This document shows, piece by piece, positions 22,131-33,175 of a stretch of DNA of 64,000 bases. How positions within the stretch are numbered: position 1 is the first letter of the stretch; each line of letters starts with the position of its first letter. Below the pieces are notes generated by a model. The model made no database searches. It was not told the DNA's origin and worked only from the letters and a program-made list of their open reading frames with translations. The position numbers and the translations under genes are program-made. Source of the DNA: Diploptera punctata (lineage: Eukaryota; Arthropoda; Insecta; Blattodea; Blaberidae); contig JASPKZ010001602.1 of the NCBI GenBank assembly GCA_030220185.1, positions 721,001 through 785,000 on the forward strand. Reading direction: 5' to 3'.

Positions 22131-22377
22131 ACATTTATTGTATCCGGAAGGTTGACCTTTTACAGTGGAAAAGTATGAAGATTTTCAAGATTTATATCAA
22201 TACACCCCTCCTATTTATAATTATTTTTACATGAATCTGTAAAGCGATAATGAAGACATTCCTCTGGAATAAAATTACATTCTTAAAAACACAATTTTCT
22301 TCAGTAGGAATATTTTTAATACTAGTTTTGAATTAAAAATGAACTTTACATTTTTCTTAACCCAGATGTGACATCAA

Positions 22378-22770
22378 CGTTCTTGCTAAGCACAAGAAAT
22401 TAAAGTAAATATATTGTATACTGTTCTTCGTAACTTTTTTGTAACTTTTATATTGTTAATTACTGTTTCATTATTTAATTATTTCTCTTTAACTTTGCAT
22501 TATGACATGTCAAATTCCAGTACTAGTTTGGGTTGAGAACGAACAATACTTTTTTGTTAAGCCAGAAGTGATTATTATTTTCAATGCTGAAACACAAAGA
22601 ACGAGGAGTGAAGTATGATAATACATTCTGTTCTTCGTAAGATTTTTAGTAACTTCCAAAGTTGTTAATTACACTGTTTCATGGTGAACCAGTTTCATTA
22701 TTTAATTATTCCTGTTTAACTTTGCACTTCAGTATCTCAAATTCCAGCAGGTCCTACTTGTTGGTTAATC
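22378..22770. repeat. Diverged tandem duplication, ~190-bp unit
   Basis: 22378-22530 and 22581-22770 share ctgttcttcgtaa, gttaattac, gtttcattatttaatt and caaattccag in the same order. The two units are clearly diverged. No coding potential seen. Confidence 0.65.
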
Positions 22771-23422
22771 ATGTCTGGCCTGACGTTCTTCAAATAGGCT
22801 CCTACTATACCAGAATTCGCATAACTGGCACTCTGGTTGCCAAAAGGGTGTGGCTTCCATTATTTGAGTAAGAAAAAATCTGAATGGGATGCGGTATATA
22901 CAAACGTGCTCTAGCAAGAACATTTGCTGTTACCTATTTCACAATTGCGTTTATTTATAGACTATATAATATGGTATTAAATTATTATAAATAAATGTTG
23001 GCAACTTTTTTCAGGCCTTATCCTGCTTTTCAGTTCAGTTTATTTTTACACTGCTAATAGATCTATTGATCATCATCCCAAGATAAAACAACGATGAACT
23101 TTTATATTTTTTTTTTCGTATCCCCAGCTTTACGTTTGACAAAGGTCGAAGTCATCAAATCTCATTAGCTTCTGTTTTCAATCTGACATATCACCTAACA
23201 AGTCCCATATTCTTTAATTTCATGAAAGAAATATAGGTGATGAAGATGTGACAATGAATATCCCTGCGTATATATGGTTTTAAAACAAAAGTGTATCAGC
23301 ATACTATATACTTTCTGTCCGGTAATAAATCTGAGGCAATGGGGAAAAGTGTGTAAGTCCGATTTTAGCGATTTTTATATTAATATGCCAGAAATGCATC
23401 CTTTTTCTTCCTCTATCATAAG
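22771..23422. other. No gene seen
   Basis: AT-rich sequence with no supported ORF or recognised repeat. Confidence 0.4.
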
Positions 23423-23752
23423 GGTGTTCATCGCTGTGGTCTCGAAGTAGCGTGCTGCCTTGTCATGCAGCTGACCCGGGTTCGATTCCCGGTCAGGACA
23501 GGCTTCTGGTTGAGTTTTTTCGGGGCTTTTCCTCACCTGTGAGATAAATGTCAGGAAGCTTAGGGCCCAATAGTCCCCGAAAATCATCTGACCACCATCA
23601 TCATCCTTATCGTTATCATCATCATCCTTCACAAATGTGGAAAGCAACGGGAAGCTGCCACACCTATAATTTCCTACTAAAGCTGCAAAGTATAGCATGA
23701 AAATGCTAAGATTGCAGTGAAAGACCTGCCCTCGTGCAGAATTATTATAGAA
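23423..23752 (+). mobile_element. SINE-3 copy b (type I end)
   Basis: Head cgctgtggtctcgaagtag, B box GGGTTCGATTCCC, conserved gataaatgtcagg, short ATC region, then the type I 3' half (ggaaagcaacgggaagct ... gcagaattattat). Confidence 0.9.
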
Positions 23753-24048
23753 TATAGAATAGAATCATTAGGGTAAAGTTTTAAGTGATACTAAATTTTC
23801 TATGGTAGATATATCTTGTTCGGTTTACCGCCGTGATCTCGAGATAGCGTGCTGCCTTGCCACGCAGCAGGCCTGAGATCGGTCCCTGGTCGGGACAGTT
23901 TCCTGGGTGAGGTTTTTATCGGGGTTTTTCCTCATCTGCAAGACAAATGTCAGGAAACTTTAAGGCCCAAACGGTCAAGGAACATCATATGTCCATGGCA
24001 ATCATTATCATTCATATTCATCTTAGATTAAGCTTAGCATTAAATACT

Positions 24049-24386
24049 TCCCGCGCCGTAGCCGGGCGGTTAAGGTAGGAAGCCTTGGCGCAGAGCTACG
24101 GGACTTGCGCTGGTTCGAGTCTCCATGGGGGAAGAAATTTTCTCATGGTATTTCGGCCAGTATGGGACCGGTGCCCACCCAGCATCGTGAGGCAATTGGG
24201 TAGCTACTCCAGGTTGAGGAACCAGCTATAACGGCTGGGGGACTCGACATGCTAACCACATGTCACCCCTACACTGGCTGTTGATCATCTACCTCTGTGA
24301 TTGACACATGTGGATGTGAAGGGCCAGCAGCCGGCTGGTAAAAGGGCAACCGCTGAAAAGTGGAAAGACCCTCAATCGGATTTTCG
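24049..24386 (+). mobile_element. SINE-2 copy d (first of dimer)
   Basis: A box TAGCCGGGCGGTTAAGG and B box GGTTCGAGTCT, with the full body to ccctcaatcggattttcg. It lacks ~15 bp (the ataagtagcgg region) that copy e has. It is joined head-to-tail to copy e by a short link (ttttcg). Confidence 0.9.
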
Positions 24387-24730
24387 TCCCGCGCCGTAGC
24401 CGAGCGGTTAAGGTAGAAAGCCTTGGCGCAGAGCTACGGGACTTGCGCTGGTTCGAGTCTCCATGGGGGAACAAATTTTCTCATTGTATTTCGGCCAGTA
24501 TGGGACCGGTGCCCACCCAGCATCGTGAGGCAATTGGGTAGCTACAATAAGTAGCGGCTCCAGGTTGAGGAACCAGCTATAACGGCTGGGGGACTCGACA
24601 TGCTAACCACATGTCACCCATACACTGGCTGTTGATCATCTACCTCTGTGGTTGACACATGTGGATGTGAAGGGCCAGCAGCCGGCTGGTAAAAGGGCAA
24701 CCGCTGAAAAGTGGAAAGACCCTCAATCGG
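24387..24730 (+). mobile_element. SINE-2 copy e (second of dimer)
   Basis: The same family and nearly identical to copy d, with A box TAGCCGAGCGGTTAAGG. It ends ccctcaatcgg exactly where the duplicated target begins. Confidence 0.9.
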
Positions 24731-24889
24731 ATTAAATACTCTCCTAGCGCATCACTATCATCATCATCGCCCATATCATTGTGGCAACTCAACCCCGCCT
24801 TCCAGGCACCCCAACCTCAGAAGTGGGTTACAATTACGCCTTTGCCTGGAGAGAAATCCAGAAATGTCCATAAAGGACAAAACTGGAGT

Positions 24890-24895
<6 letters not shown>

Positions 24896-24942
<47 letters not shown>
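24896..24942. repeat. (TA)n microsatellite
   Basis: Perfect dinucleotide run after SINE-3 copy c. Confidence 0.95.
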
Positions 24943-24946
<4 letters not shown>

Positions 24947-25299
24947 CATAAGTAATGAAAATCTCTGATTTTATTAGTAAGTTATTTGTATATTAGTAAG
25001 CTCTCGTGGAAGGTTGTTTTCAGACTTATGTACTCTTACGCTGTGGCCTTATAACATCTATCGAAAAATCGAAGAAAAATGAATAGTTCAACATGAAACA
25101 ATTGCTTTACTTACTGACTCTCGTAAAGTGGGTGATAGAATTATATCTTATTGTGAACCGCAGTTTCCGGACGCGAGTTCCTGATAAAGAAATGTATATG
25201 ATTACGCTCCTCTACAGCATCCAGAAGTGTGTGAAAGTAATTATAAATGACTCTTGTAGAATATTTTCAATATACTTTGAAAAATTCCAAATGTGTAAG
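24943..25299. other. No gene seen
   Basis: AT-rich. A 94-codon ORF at 25093-25377 has no recognisable domain. Confidence 0.35.
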
Positions 25300-25378
25300 G
25301 CCAGGAATCGAACTAGAAGCCTCTGGCTTTTTAATCAAAGACGTAGACAAGATACCGACCATACATGTGACCAGTAAG
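25300..25378 (-). mobile_element. tRNA-like head fragment, family unknown
   Basis: The complement contains AGTTCGATTCCTGG, a good B box, and an upstream stretch of tRNA-like length. No SINE body is recognisable. Confidence 0.35.
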
Positions 25379-25490
25379 AAACGCAATATTTATGAATCAA
25401 CAATTAATTGAAGCTGAAGCGAAAAGGTCCTTCGCTAATTTGATTTGTATAGTTTTAAGTACGGCGTTCTGTATTATCTTATCATCTTAC

Positions 25491-26225
25491 GTAATGCCAC
25501 GAGAGGTTTCCAAATTATCGATAAATTCACGACTCGCGAAGTGAGGAGTAAATTTATCTAGAGAATTTGGAAATCAAGAGTGGCATTTGTTACGACTATT
25601 TAACGAATACAAATAAGCTATTTACTCACAAATCATTATTTAAATATAGTTATTTTAAAATATTTATATATTTAATGTAAACGGCGATGTTCGAAAACAA
25701 ATGAGAAACGATTGGTACGCTTCATTTGCTTCTTTTGTTCGTCACTGCAACCAGATAATATTATTTATTGCCAAAGGAACGCAATATTGTAAGAATGCAC
25801 ACTAGTGGAGAAAAAATGAAACATCAAACTGTATATTAATTCATTTCTGATGTCCTATGATGTAAATATGACAATTATATTTTTTCTGGAAAAAAATACA
25901 TTTAAGAAAGTGCAAACAGTGGTTTCTTTTTTGGTGGTATAATCAATTGCTACAAATGTTTTTATATTAACTCCCGCATGCAGCATGTGTTGATATTCAT
26001 GCACTATATATACAATCTGGTAGCCGTATTTCTTAGTGAGTCAGTCACTGCAAAATAATGCTATGACCTATTCAGAATGTTAAAAAGGAGGTGCTTTCTT
26101 TATTACGATAAACTTTAGTTGGTAAATTCTAGGCGAAACACGACTGTGACTGGTTGTAAATCAAAAATCATTGTAACGTGATTGGTCATTGACTCCAATT
26201 TGGGGCATGAGTTAAATAGTCAGAA
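25491..26225 (-). repeat. R700 repeat, copy 3, with terminal hairpin
   Basis: The complement aligns with 757-1395: gactatttaac and gttaaatagtc inverted motifs near the two ends, and the shared taagaatgcac / gagaaaaaatgaaacatcaa segment. At 25491-25593 gtaatgccac ... tttccaaatta pairs with aatttggaaa ... gtggcatttgttac as a ~100-nt hairpin around cgactcgcgaagtgagg. About 200 bp near 25840-26060 has no match in copy 1. Confidence 0.6.
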
Positions 26226-26394
26226 AAAATTGTCATCCTCATAAGACTTAATTAAAAAGGTATAAATAAATACTGTGAACGGTCTGATATAATAGTTCAA
26301 AATGTATGAACATTGAAAAAATCCACGCCACGACAATTCCAAAGGCATGAGTTTGGAATCCATTGACAAACATAAAATGTTGTATGTAGTTAGC

Positions 26395-26615
26395 TATTTG
26401 AATGAACGAGGAGCATGAGAGCTTCTTATAGAAAAACCAGAGGGAAAACCCCAAATTGGTAGACCATGAATGAGGTAGGAGAATAACATTAAGCATGATT
26501 TGAGGGAAGGAGATTATGCAGGGGATGATTGGATATCATTTAGCACAGGATATGTGGAGTGCTTATGTCCGCGCGTCCAATAACCTACGGGTTCGATAGT
26601 GTCAGTGAGTGAGTG
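26395..26615 (+). mobile_element. RTE-A 3' fragment
   Basis: It matches the last ~220 bp of RTE-A: aaaccagagggaaaa, agattatgcaggg, cttatgtccgcgcg and gttcgatagtgtcagtgag. Frame-breaking indels are visible. The tail is (GTGA)-like instead of (GTAA). Confidence 0.8.
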
Positions 26616-26659
26616 AATGAGTGAGTTAGCTATTTAGCGTGATGCAGTACCTCAATATT

Positions 26660-27045
26660 TTTCAGTCTCCATCATCTTCTGCTTCTTCTTCTTCTTCTTC
26701 TTCTTCTTCACGGTCTAGGCTTATTTACTAGCCTGTTCCGGCTCCAAATTGCTGCTCTTTCCATCTTTTCCTTGGTCTTCCCAAACTTCTTCTTCCTCGT
26801 GGTGAATAGTTGCATGCTGCTTTTGGTATTCTATTCTCAGTCATCCTTGCCAAGTGTTCTTTACAGTTTGTTCTGTATTTCTCTATTGTTGAGTTTAATT
26901 CCTCTATGTTTAGTTGTCTTATTTCTATGTTATGTTTTTTGTCTGTTCTTTGATATCCTGCCATTGTTCTGAGGAATCTCATTTCAGCAGCTTGTATCCT
27001 GGCAGATTGTTGTGTTGTCACTGTCCATGTTTCGGATGCATAAAA
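26660..27045 (-). pseudogene. NLTR-B C-terminal domain with (GAA)n tail
   Basis: A minus-strand frame of 97 codons (27021 to 26728) gives EMRFLRTMAGYQRTDKK, a LARMTENRIPKA segment and RGRRSLGRPRKRWKEQ, the standard C-terminus of this family. The (TTC)n run at 26674-26709 is the (GAA)n 3' tail. The RT core is absent. Confidence 0.8.
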
Positions 27046-27175
27046 ATAAAAGTGTTATAGCCCAGAGTACCAGTACATGGAGGTAAATTAATGTTGTATT
27101 AATGACCACACTATACCAAGTGTAATTTCTTCTGCAATTGACATTTGCCTCATTTCCATCTTACAAACCTCTGTC

Positions 27176-27460
27176 CCGCCAGGATAGGCCTAGAAGGTCC
27201 TTGGTTTACCAGCTGATTGCTGGATTCATAACCACGCGTTAATCACAGAGGTAGACGATCAACCAGGGCAGTATATCGGGTCTGCAAGACGTTAGAGCTG
27301 GTTTTCTCAATCTGAAGACCATACTTATTATACACTCATATGCCGGGTGTCGACCTGGCCGAAATTCTTTGAGAAAATATCTTGCCCCTGAATACAAACC
27401 AACGGAAGTCCTGTAGCTCTGCACCAAGTCATGATGCTTTAAACCGCTCGTCTACGGCAG
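27176..27460 (-). mobile_element. SINE-2 copy f, decayed
   Basis: The order of segments matches SINE-2: ataggcctagaag, accagctgattgctgg, aatcacagaggtaga, and head complement aaaccgctcgtctacggc. Divergence is greater than in copies c-e. Confidence 0.75.
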
Positions 27461-27594
27461 ACTGATATATGAAAATAACAGGCAGAATAAATTAAACGGA
27501 TAACACACAACGTAGGCCTAATTAAAAATACAACATTGGAATAATTATTAAACAACATAAACTGAATAAACTTCTATAAATTGAACTAGCATCT

Positions 27595-27975
27595 CGAAAA
27601 ATGTTATATTTTTGGGCCAAAAAGAGATGAACACACAGGTGAATGGAGAAAACTACATAACATGGAGCTACATGATATGTATAGGAACACAGATATAATA
27701 AGAACAGTTAAGTATCGTAGACTGCGATGAGCAGGACATGTGGCACAAATGGGAAATGAAAGAGGTGTATGGAAGTTTCTTGTAAGAAAACTAGAGAGAA
27801 AACGGACAGTTGGTAGACCAAGAATGAGGTGGGAGAATAATATTATTCATGATTTGAGGGAAGTAGATTATACAGGGAATGATTGGAAAACATTAACTCA
27901 GGATAGGGAAGTATGGAGAGCTTATGTCCGCGCGGCCATGAACCATGAGAGGGTTCGATAGATCCAGTTAGTTAA
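27595..27975 (+). mobile_element. RTE-A 3' fragment
   Basis: A 5'-truncated copy beginning near ggccaaaaagagatga and ending gttcgatagatccagttag. The final 73 codons (27740-27961) remain open and give GRPRMRWENN and EVDYTGNDWK, but stops lie upstream (cgatgagc replaces cgatgggc). Confidence 0.85.
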
Positions 27976-28861
27976 TTAGACCTAATAAGATAAAACGAAA
28001 GCAATAGTTATCATTTTTAGGGGTTTCACCTGAATCCAAATTAACAGAGACTTGCATTTAATTTATAGGCCTAGGACGGATTTAACTGCTGACGAAAATG
28101 ATCACCCGTCCATATATTTCTGCCTTTATCCGTCTTAAGTAAATGTAACTAGTATTAAATTATAATTAATTATGAAATGATGGTTAATGGTGAAATTAAT
28201 CGCAGTAATTCCAACCTAACATTTTCTAGTACGAATCTCAACTGCTACCGTAATAGCCATCTCGTTCGATATTTTAATTAATTTAAATTGGACCCAAAAT
28301 ACTAGAATTAAGATGTACTTCAAAATTATATCAACGAATAAATATCTACGAATTAAATTAAACGTACGTCAATAGCTTAAAAACCATTTGGGTAATCTAA
28401 ATGTCTGATGAGATAAATATGCACTAGATAAGTTATGTATACAATTAAAGATTTATACCTCTGAGGTAAATGCAAAGTTATTTTTTAAAAGTCGCTGTAA
28501 AACCATCTATGAATAACTTTATATCTGCGTGGTTGGACTGACGTTGAAGCAATTTCAGTTGTTTTATTCACATTATATCTTCATTGGATCGATCGTTAAT
28601 AATAGAGATATTCGATTTGATATTGGAAGATAGGATAAGCTGTCGTCTGTGGGAAAATGTATCTCAAGAAAAGGAACAAGAAAGATATAAAAATAAAAGG
28701 CTCTTCAATTATTCCGCTCAGAGGTACGAGTTCATTACTTTGTAAGATATTGGTAATAACGCCGGCATTAGACAAGTAGAGCTAAGAAGCTTTGTTTATA
28801 ATTGTCAAATGACAAAGTATTTTAAAACTCTCAAGATTCATCAAGATAATGAAGGTCCTGT
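27976..28861. other. No gene seen
   Basis: About 0.9 kb of AT-rich DNA without supported ORFs or shared repeats. Confidence 0.4.
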
Positions 28862-29518
28862 GGCAAGCCTTAGCGTAGCCGGTTAAGGCAATACGCTACA
28901 AATCAGTAGGTCGGGGTTTCAAGTCCCGGTGAGGTTAGGATTTTTAAACCGACTTCAAGCATCTGGTGGCCTCAGGCCTAGAATCGGCTTAACCTCTGAC
29001 GGAAATGAGTACCAGAGGCTTGATCTTCTTCTTCTTCTTCACTTCCTGGTTTAGGCAAGAGTTGCCTGTTCCGTCTTCACTAATAGATCTAAGACCATCT
29101 CTTCCGAGGACGTCCGACATCTCTTCTTCCTCTTGGAAAATAATGGAAGATTTCATTTGGTAATTTACTTTCTTCCATTCTTTGTATATGTTCTTTTCAC
29201 TGTATCTTGTTGTTAAATATCTTTTCTTTTATGGAGTAGATCTGCAGTTCTTCACGGATATCCTCGTTCCATTGTGAAGAATACGAGTAATACGTTTTCC
29301 TCTGATCGCGGTACCAACGCTATGCAGAGTAGACCATTGGTGGGGCTGCCACCTCGAAGATTTAACCAGAGGCTTGATCTGGGGATAAATATGGCCGTTA
29401 CGCAGAGCTGATAACCTGACTGATATCTCGTCCGATTGTCCGGAACATGGGAGCCTTAACTTCCTTCTACCCCAAGAGTCTCCTATAAGCCTTTAGTGGG
29501 ATCACTTTACTTTTTTTT
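28862..29518 (+). mobile_element. SINE-1 copy c, split by a retroelement
   Basis: Head with A box TAGCGTAGCCGGTTAAGGC at 28871-28889 and B-box region gtttcaagtcccgg. It continues to 29026, is interrupted, and resumes at 29381 to the tail (gtgggatcactttactttt). The 16-bp accagaggcttgatct flanks the interruption. Confidence 0.85.
29027..29364 (-). mobile_element. NLTR-B 3' insertion inside SINE-1
   Basis: The complement encodes a KLPNEIFHYFPRGRR then VGRPRKRW C-terminus and ends in a (GAA)n tail (plus-strand ttcttcttcttcttc at 29026-29040). An exact 16-bp TSD (29011-29026 and 29365-29380) shows a 5'-truncated target-primed insertion. Confidence 0.85.
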
Positions 29519-29639
29519 AATACAATTTTTTTAATTAGTCCAGTATTATTAAATTGAATTGGAACATACATATTTGGATTTTCCCTATAAATTATTATTA
29601 GGCCTATTAGTAGTAATTGGATATTGGGTAGAAAGGGTA

Positions 29640-29755
29640 CAAGCGGCTATGAATATCGAGGATTGGAGGAAGATCAATGGATGAACAGAGAGGAAGGGCA
29701 TTTGGTTTCTGGAAGACGGCAGCAGCTGCCATGGTACCGGATAATGATGATGGTA
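29640..29755 (+). mobile_element. NLTR-D tail fragment
   Basis: It resembles the extreme 3' end of NLTR-D (ggaagacggcagcagctg shared with 62820-62838) and 58285-58383 (aggaagatcaatgg). Confidence 0.55.
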
Positions 29756-29991
29756 GTATTAGTGGTGATGTGGTGGTAGTACGGAAAATATAAAAAATCG
29801 GACATTGTATAATAGGAGGAAAAAATCAATAGTATGAATGTCAAATGAATGCTAGAGCAAAGATTACCAAATATAATGGAGTTCAGCAGAAAGAAAAAAA
29901 AATGCGTCTAATGAATACCTGCATGGAGGGTGTAGGCCTATAGGGTGACATGACTGTCATGGACATTTGAATTGATTTATTAATATTAACT

Positions 29992-30042
29992 GATTGGCTC
30001 TACATATCCCGTGGGTTCATGGCCACGCGGACATAAACTCTA
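29992..30042 (-). mobile_element. RTE-A tip, ~50 bp
   Basis: Plus-strand cccgtgggttcatggccacg then cggacataaactctatcg equals the complement of the RTE-A 3' coding tip. A very short fragment. Confidence 0.5.
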
Positions 30043-30044
30043 TC

Positions 30045-31266
30045 GTCGTCATAATCATTATAATACTTATTAAAATACTATTTTATTCCTTTAATTACTT
30101 TAAAATAATACTAAGAAGATTTTTTTTTGCTATGATTAAAATTATGAAGATGAAAGACCTAAAGGCATCTGCATTTGAAAGTATTTATCTGAAAAAGACT
30201 ATATTTTTTGTATTTTTACGCTAAATTTCACATTCAAATATGTTCTGTTATCTTATAAATTACGATAAAGCTATCACAAATCATTAAATCTGATTTAGAA
30301 TTTAGCACAAAAATGTTGAAACGTTATAAATATTTGGATATTAAACTATTAAATGGAAATATATTAAATTAGAATAACTTTTTTGTGGAAATACGTTAAA
30401 GGTTAAAAGAACTTCGGATTAATCTAATGCACTCTATATGGTAGCGAAAAAAGTTTCAAATAGATTAGACGTATTAGAACTTTTAACAAGAGAACTGTTA
30501 TATTCATATCGAGCATCACTAAGTGGTGACCTACGAACCTATGTTTACGGCCCACGAAAAAAGTTGTAAAATTATTTTTTACCTTACTTTAAAGTATTTT
30601 CTTAGTTTAAATTAATTTATTTGGCATTGACCTTTTTTATCATTTACCTTTCCTCTGTCTGTGAAATTATATGTAGACTAAGAGAAGTTGTACGGCTCTG
30701 ATGATTATATAAGTGTTGTCAAGTAGAAACATATTGATTCCTGAAGAAATCTCAAACTCATATTCTATTGTATTTCGATATTTGTGTATTTAATTTTTAG
30801 GTACAAAACATATTGAAACAATATTAAGGCAAGGAAAATTGAGCTTTTTTTTGTCAGTATGTAAGCAAATAAATTAATGTCGAAAGTTTCAAAATATTCT
30901 ACTAGATAAGGGAAAAAAAGTAGATTCCTAGGTCGTTTACTAGATTTATAACTGAGAAGTTTTACGTTTTATGGTAATAAAAGAGAGAACGCAAAGAAAA
31001 ATATTTAAATGGCCAAAATTGATAATGATCACTCGTGTTCCACTTATTAAATACGGTAATGGAATATTGTAAAACCGTAATTAAATATTATAAATAGTAC
31101 AAATAGTAATGTATCTGTTAAATTGAAGAAAAAAAATTACAAATAAAATTACATTCAAGTAAGGAAAACGTACTAATAATTAGTAACAGACAATTTGACA
31201 CTAAAATGTAATAAATAAGGTACTCGCGGAAAGTACACAGTTGAACTGAGCATGGTGGTGTAGACC
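30045..31266. other. No gene seen
   Basis: 1.2 kb of very AT-rich DNA. Small ORFs such as 29994-30224 are not supported. Confidence 0.4.
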
Positions 31267-31267
31267 A

Positions 31268-31545
31268 CACCCTATATTTACTTATTTACTCACTGGCACT
31301 ATCGAACCCGTAGGATCATGGCCGCGGACATTAGCTCTTCATACATCCCTATCCTGAGCTAATATTTTCAAATCATTGCCTGTATAATCTACTTCCCGCA
31401 AATCATAGTTAATGTTACTATGCCACCTCATTCTTGGTCTACCAACTGGGCGTTTTCCCTCTGGTTTTCCTACAAGCAGTTTCCATGCACCTCTTTCATT
31501 CCGCATTCGTGCCACATGTCCTACACATCCTCTTAATTTTGACAC
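31268..31545 (-). mobile_element. RTE-A 3' fragment
   Basis: Complement of the RTE-A tip (tcactggcactatcgaaccc at 31290) up to the HVARM region. The 68-codon minus-strand frame (31545-31339) retains GKPEGKRPVGRPRMRW. It abuts a CR1-like fragment. Confidence 0.85.
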
Positions 31546-32850
31546 TCTGTGTATTATTCATTATCATTATCTTTTACAGTCTCACTTGCCAAAACATGGA
31601 ATTCCCTTCCGCCCTAAGTTAAGGACTGTCAAGCTATAACATCCTTCAAAAACAAACTAACGAATTATTTAATAACAAACTAACTTATACACCTCACTGA
31701 TAAAGTTATTTATAAAAAGATATTAAAGTTAACAAATATTTTCATTTGTTTAAATATTGTATAACCGTAAAATTAATTTTCCATATCTCATTATTTTTCT
31801 TTTGTTTTATATAAGCCCCTACATTAGACAGGGACAATCTACTAATAATTTATCTTGCTAGAAAACTTTTATTATTAGTTTTAGTCTTAATCTTACCTAG
31901 CATTAACTGGTTGTATTATAGGTCGTACACTATTGAGTAACACTAAGAAATTAGGACTGGAAGTAAATATCAGTAAAACTAAATATATGGTCTCACGTAG
32001 AAATACATTATATAATGGAAATGGACAGCTAATGACAAATGAGGGAAATTTTGAGGAATTGGCTGAATTCAAATACCTAGGAACAATAATCACAAACAGG
32101 AATGAGATGCACAAAGAAATTAAACATAGGCTCAATTCTGGAAATGCATGCTATTATGCATTGCAGAGACTTTTGATGTCCCAACTCCTTTCAAAAAATG
32201 TTAAGCTGAAAATATATAAAACTATTATTCTACCAGTTATATTATATGGGTGCGAAACATGGACTCTTACTTTAAGGGAGGAAAGGAGATTACGAGTATT
32301 TGAGAATAAAGTTCTTAGGAAAATTTTTGGACCAAAGAGAGATGAACAGACAGGTGAATGGAGAAGACTACATAACAATGAACTACATGGTCTTTATAGG
32401 AAGCCAGATATAATAAGAACAGTTAAGTCCCGTAGACTGCGATGGGCAGGACATGTTGCGCGTATGGGGAATGAAAGACGTGCATGGAAACTTCTTGTAG
32501 GAAAGCCAGAAGGAAAACGCCCAGTTGGTAGACCAAGAATGAGGTGGGAGAACAACATTAACAATGATTTGAGGGAAGTAGATTATACAGGGAATGATTG
32601 GAAAGCATTAGCTCAGGATAGGGATGTATGGAGAGCTTATGTCCGTGCGGCCATGAACCTACGGGTTCGATAGTGCCAGTGAGTAAGTAAGTAAGTAAGT
32701 AAGTATAATATACATCTTTTTGATCAAATCTTCATTTAGTATTTAATATTAGAGTTAATTATGGTTGTTATATTCTGATGTAATATATGTTTGTCCTGGT
32801 GAGTGGAAGAAAAGGCCACATGGCCATAACTCCACCAGGCTAAATAAATA
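31546..32850 (+). mobile_element. CR1-like 3' end, split by RTE-A
   Basis: Around 31590-31680 one frame reads WNSLPP, stop, VKDCQAITSFKNKLTNYL, the usual last residues of CR1/L2-type retrotransposon proteins. The 3' UTR runs on to ~31923, is interrupted by RTE-A, and resumes at ~32705 to end ccaccaggctaaataaata. The uninterrupted homologue is at 52848-53338. Confidence 0.75.
31924..32704 (+). mobile_element. RTE-A truncated copy, very young
   Basis: Almost identical to 13565-14339. An intact frame (31933-32675, 246 codons) covers RT motif D to the stop: NISKTKYMV, FKYLGTIIT, YGCETWTL, RLRWAGHVARM and GRPRMRWEN. The endonuclease and the catalytic YADD are missing, so it is inactive. It is inserted in a CR1-like 3' UTR and ends in (GTAA)n. 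Confidence 0.9.
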
Positions 32851-33047
32851 AAATAATAAATATCACTGATACGTTTACCTCAAACATATAATGATTATCA
32901 GCCGCCAATTTAGCCTTATTTCAGCCACAAAACAGAATAACTATTCCGTCTTTTGTAAAGATATTTTCATAATTTTTACAATATTGCTTAATATTGATGT
33001 TAGCATTGTTGTGAACGGTAGTTCTTGTAGGAATATATTTTTAACAT

Positions 33048-33175
33048 TGGTGGAAAGCAACGGGAAGCTACCACACCTATAATTCCCTAGTAAAACTGCA
33101 AGGCATAACATGAAAATGCTAAGATTGCACTGAAAGACTTGCCCTCGGGCAGAATTACTATGGATGGATATTTAC
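33048..33175 (+). mobile_element. SINE-3 3' half only (type I)
   Basis: It starts at tggtggaaagcaacgggaag and ends cgggcagaattactatggatgg. There is no head or promoter boxes. A 5'-truncated SINE copy. Confidence 0.85.

Larger units (their letters stand above)
23820..24885 (+). mobile_element. SINE-3 copy c (type II end), split by SINE-2 dimer
   Basis: The head is at 23830 (ccgccgtgatctcgagatag), followed by the gacaaatgtcagg module. The copy is interrupted at 24048 and resumes at 24741 with the type II 3' half (atcatcatcgcccat ... agtgggttacaattacgcc). The duplicated target attaaatact (24039-24048 and 24731-24740) proves the interruption. A (TA)n tract follows. Confidence 0.85.
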
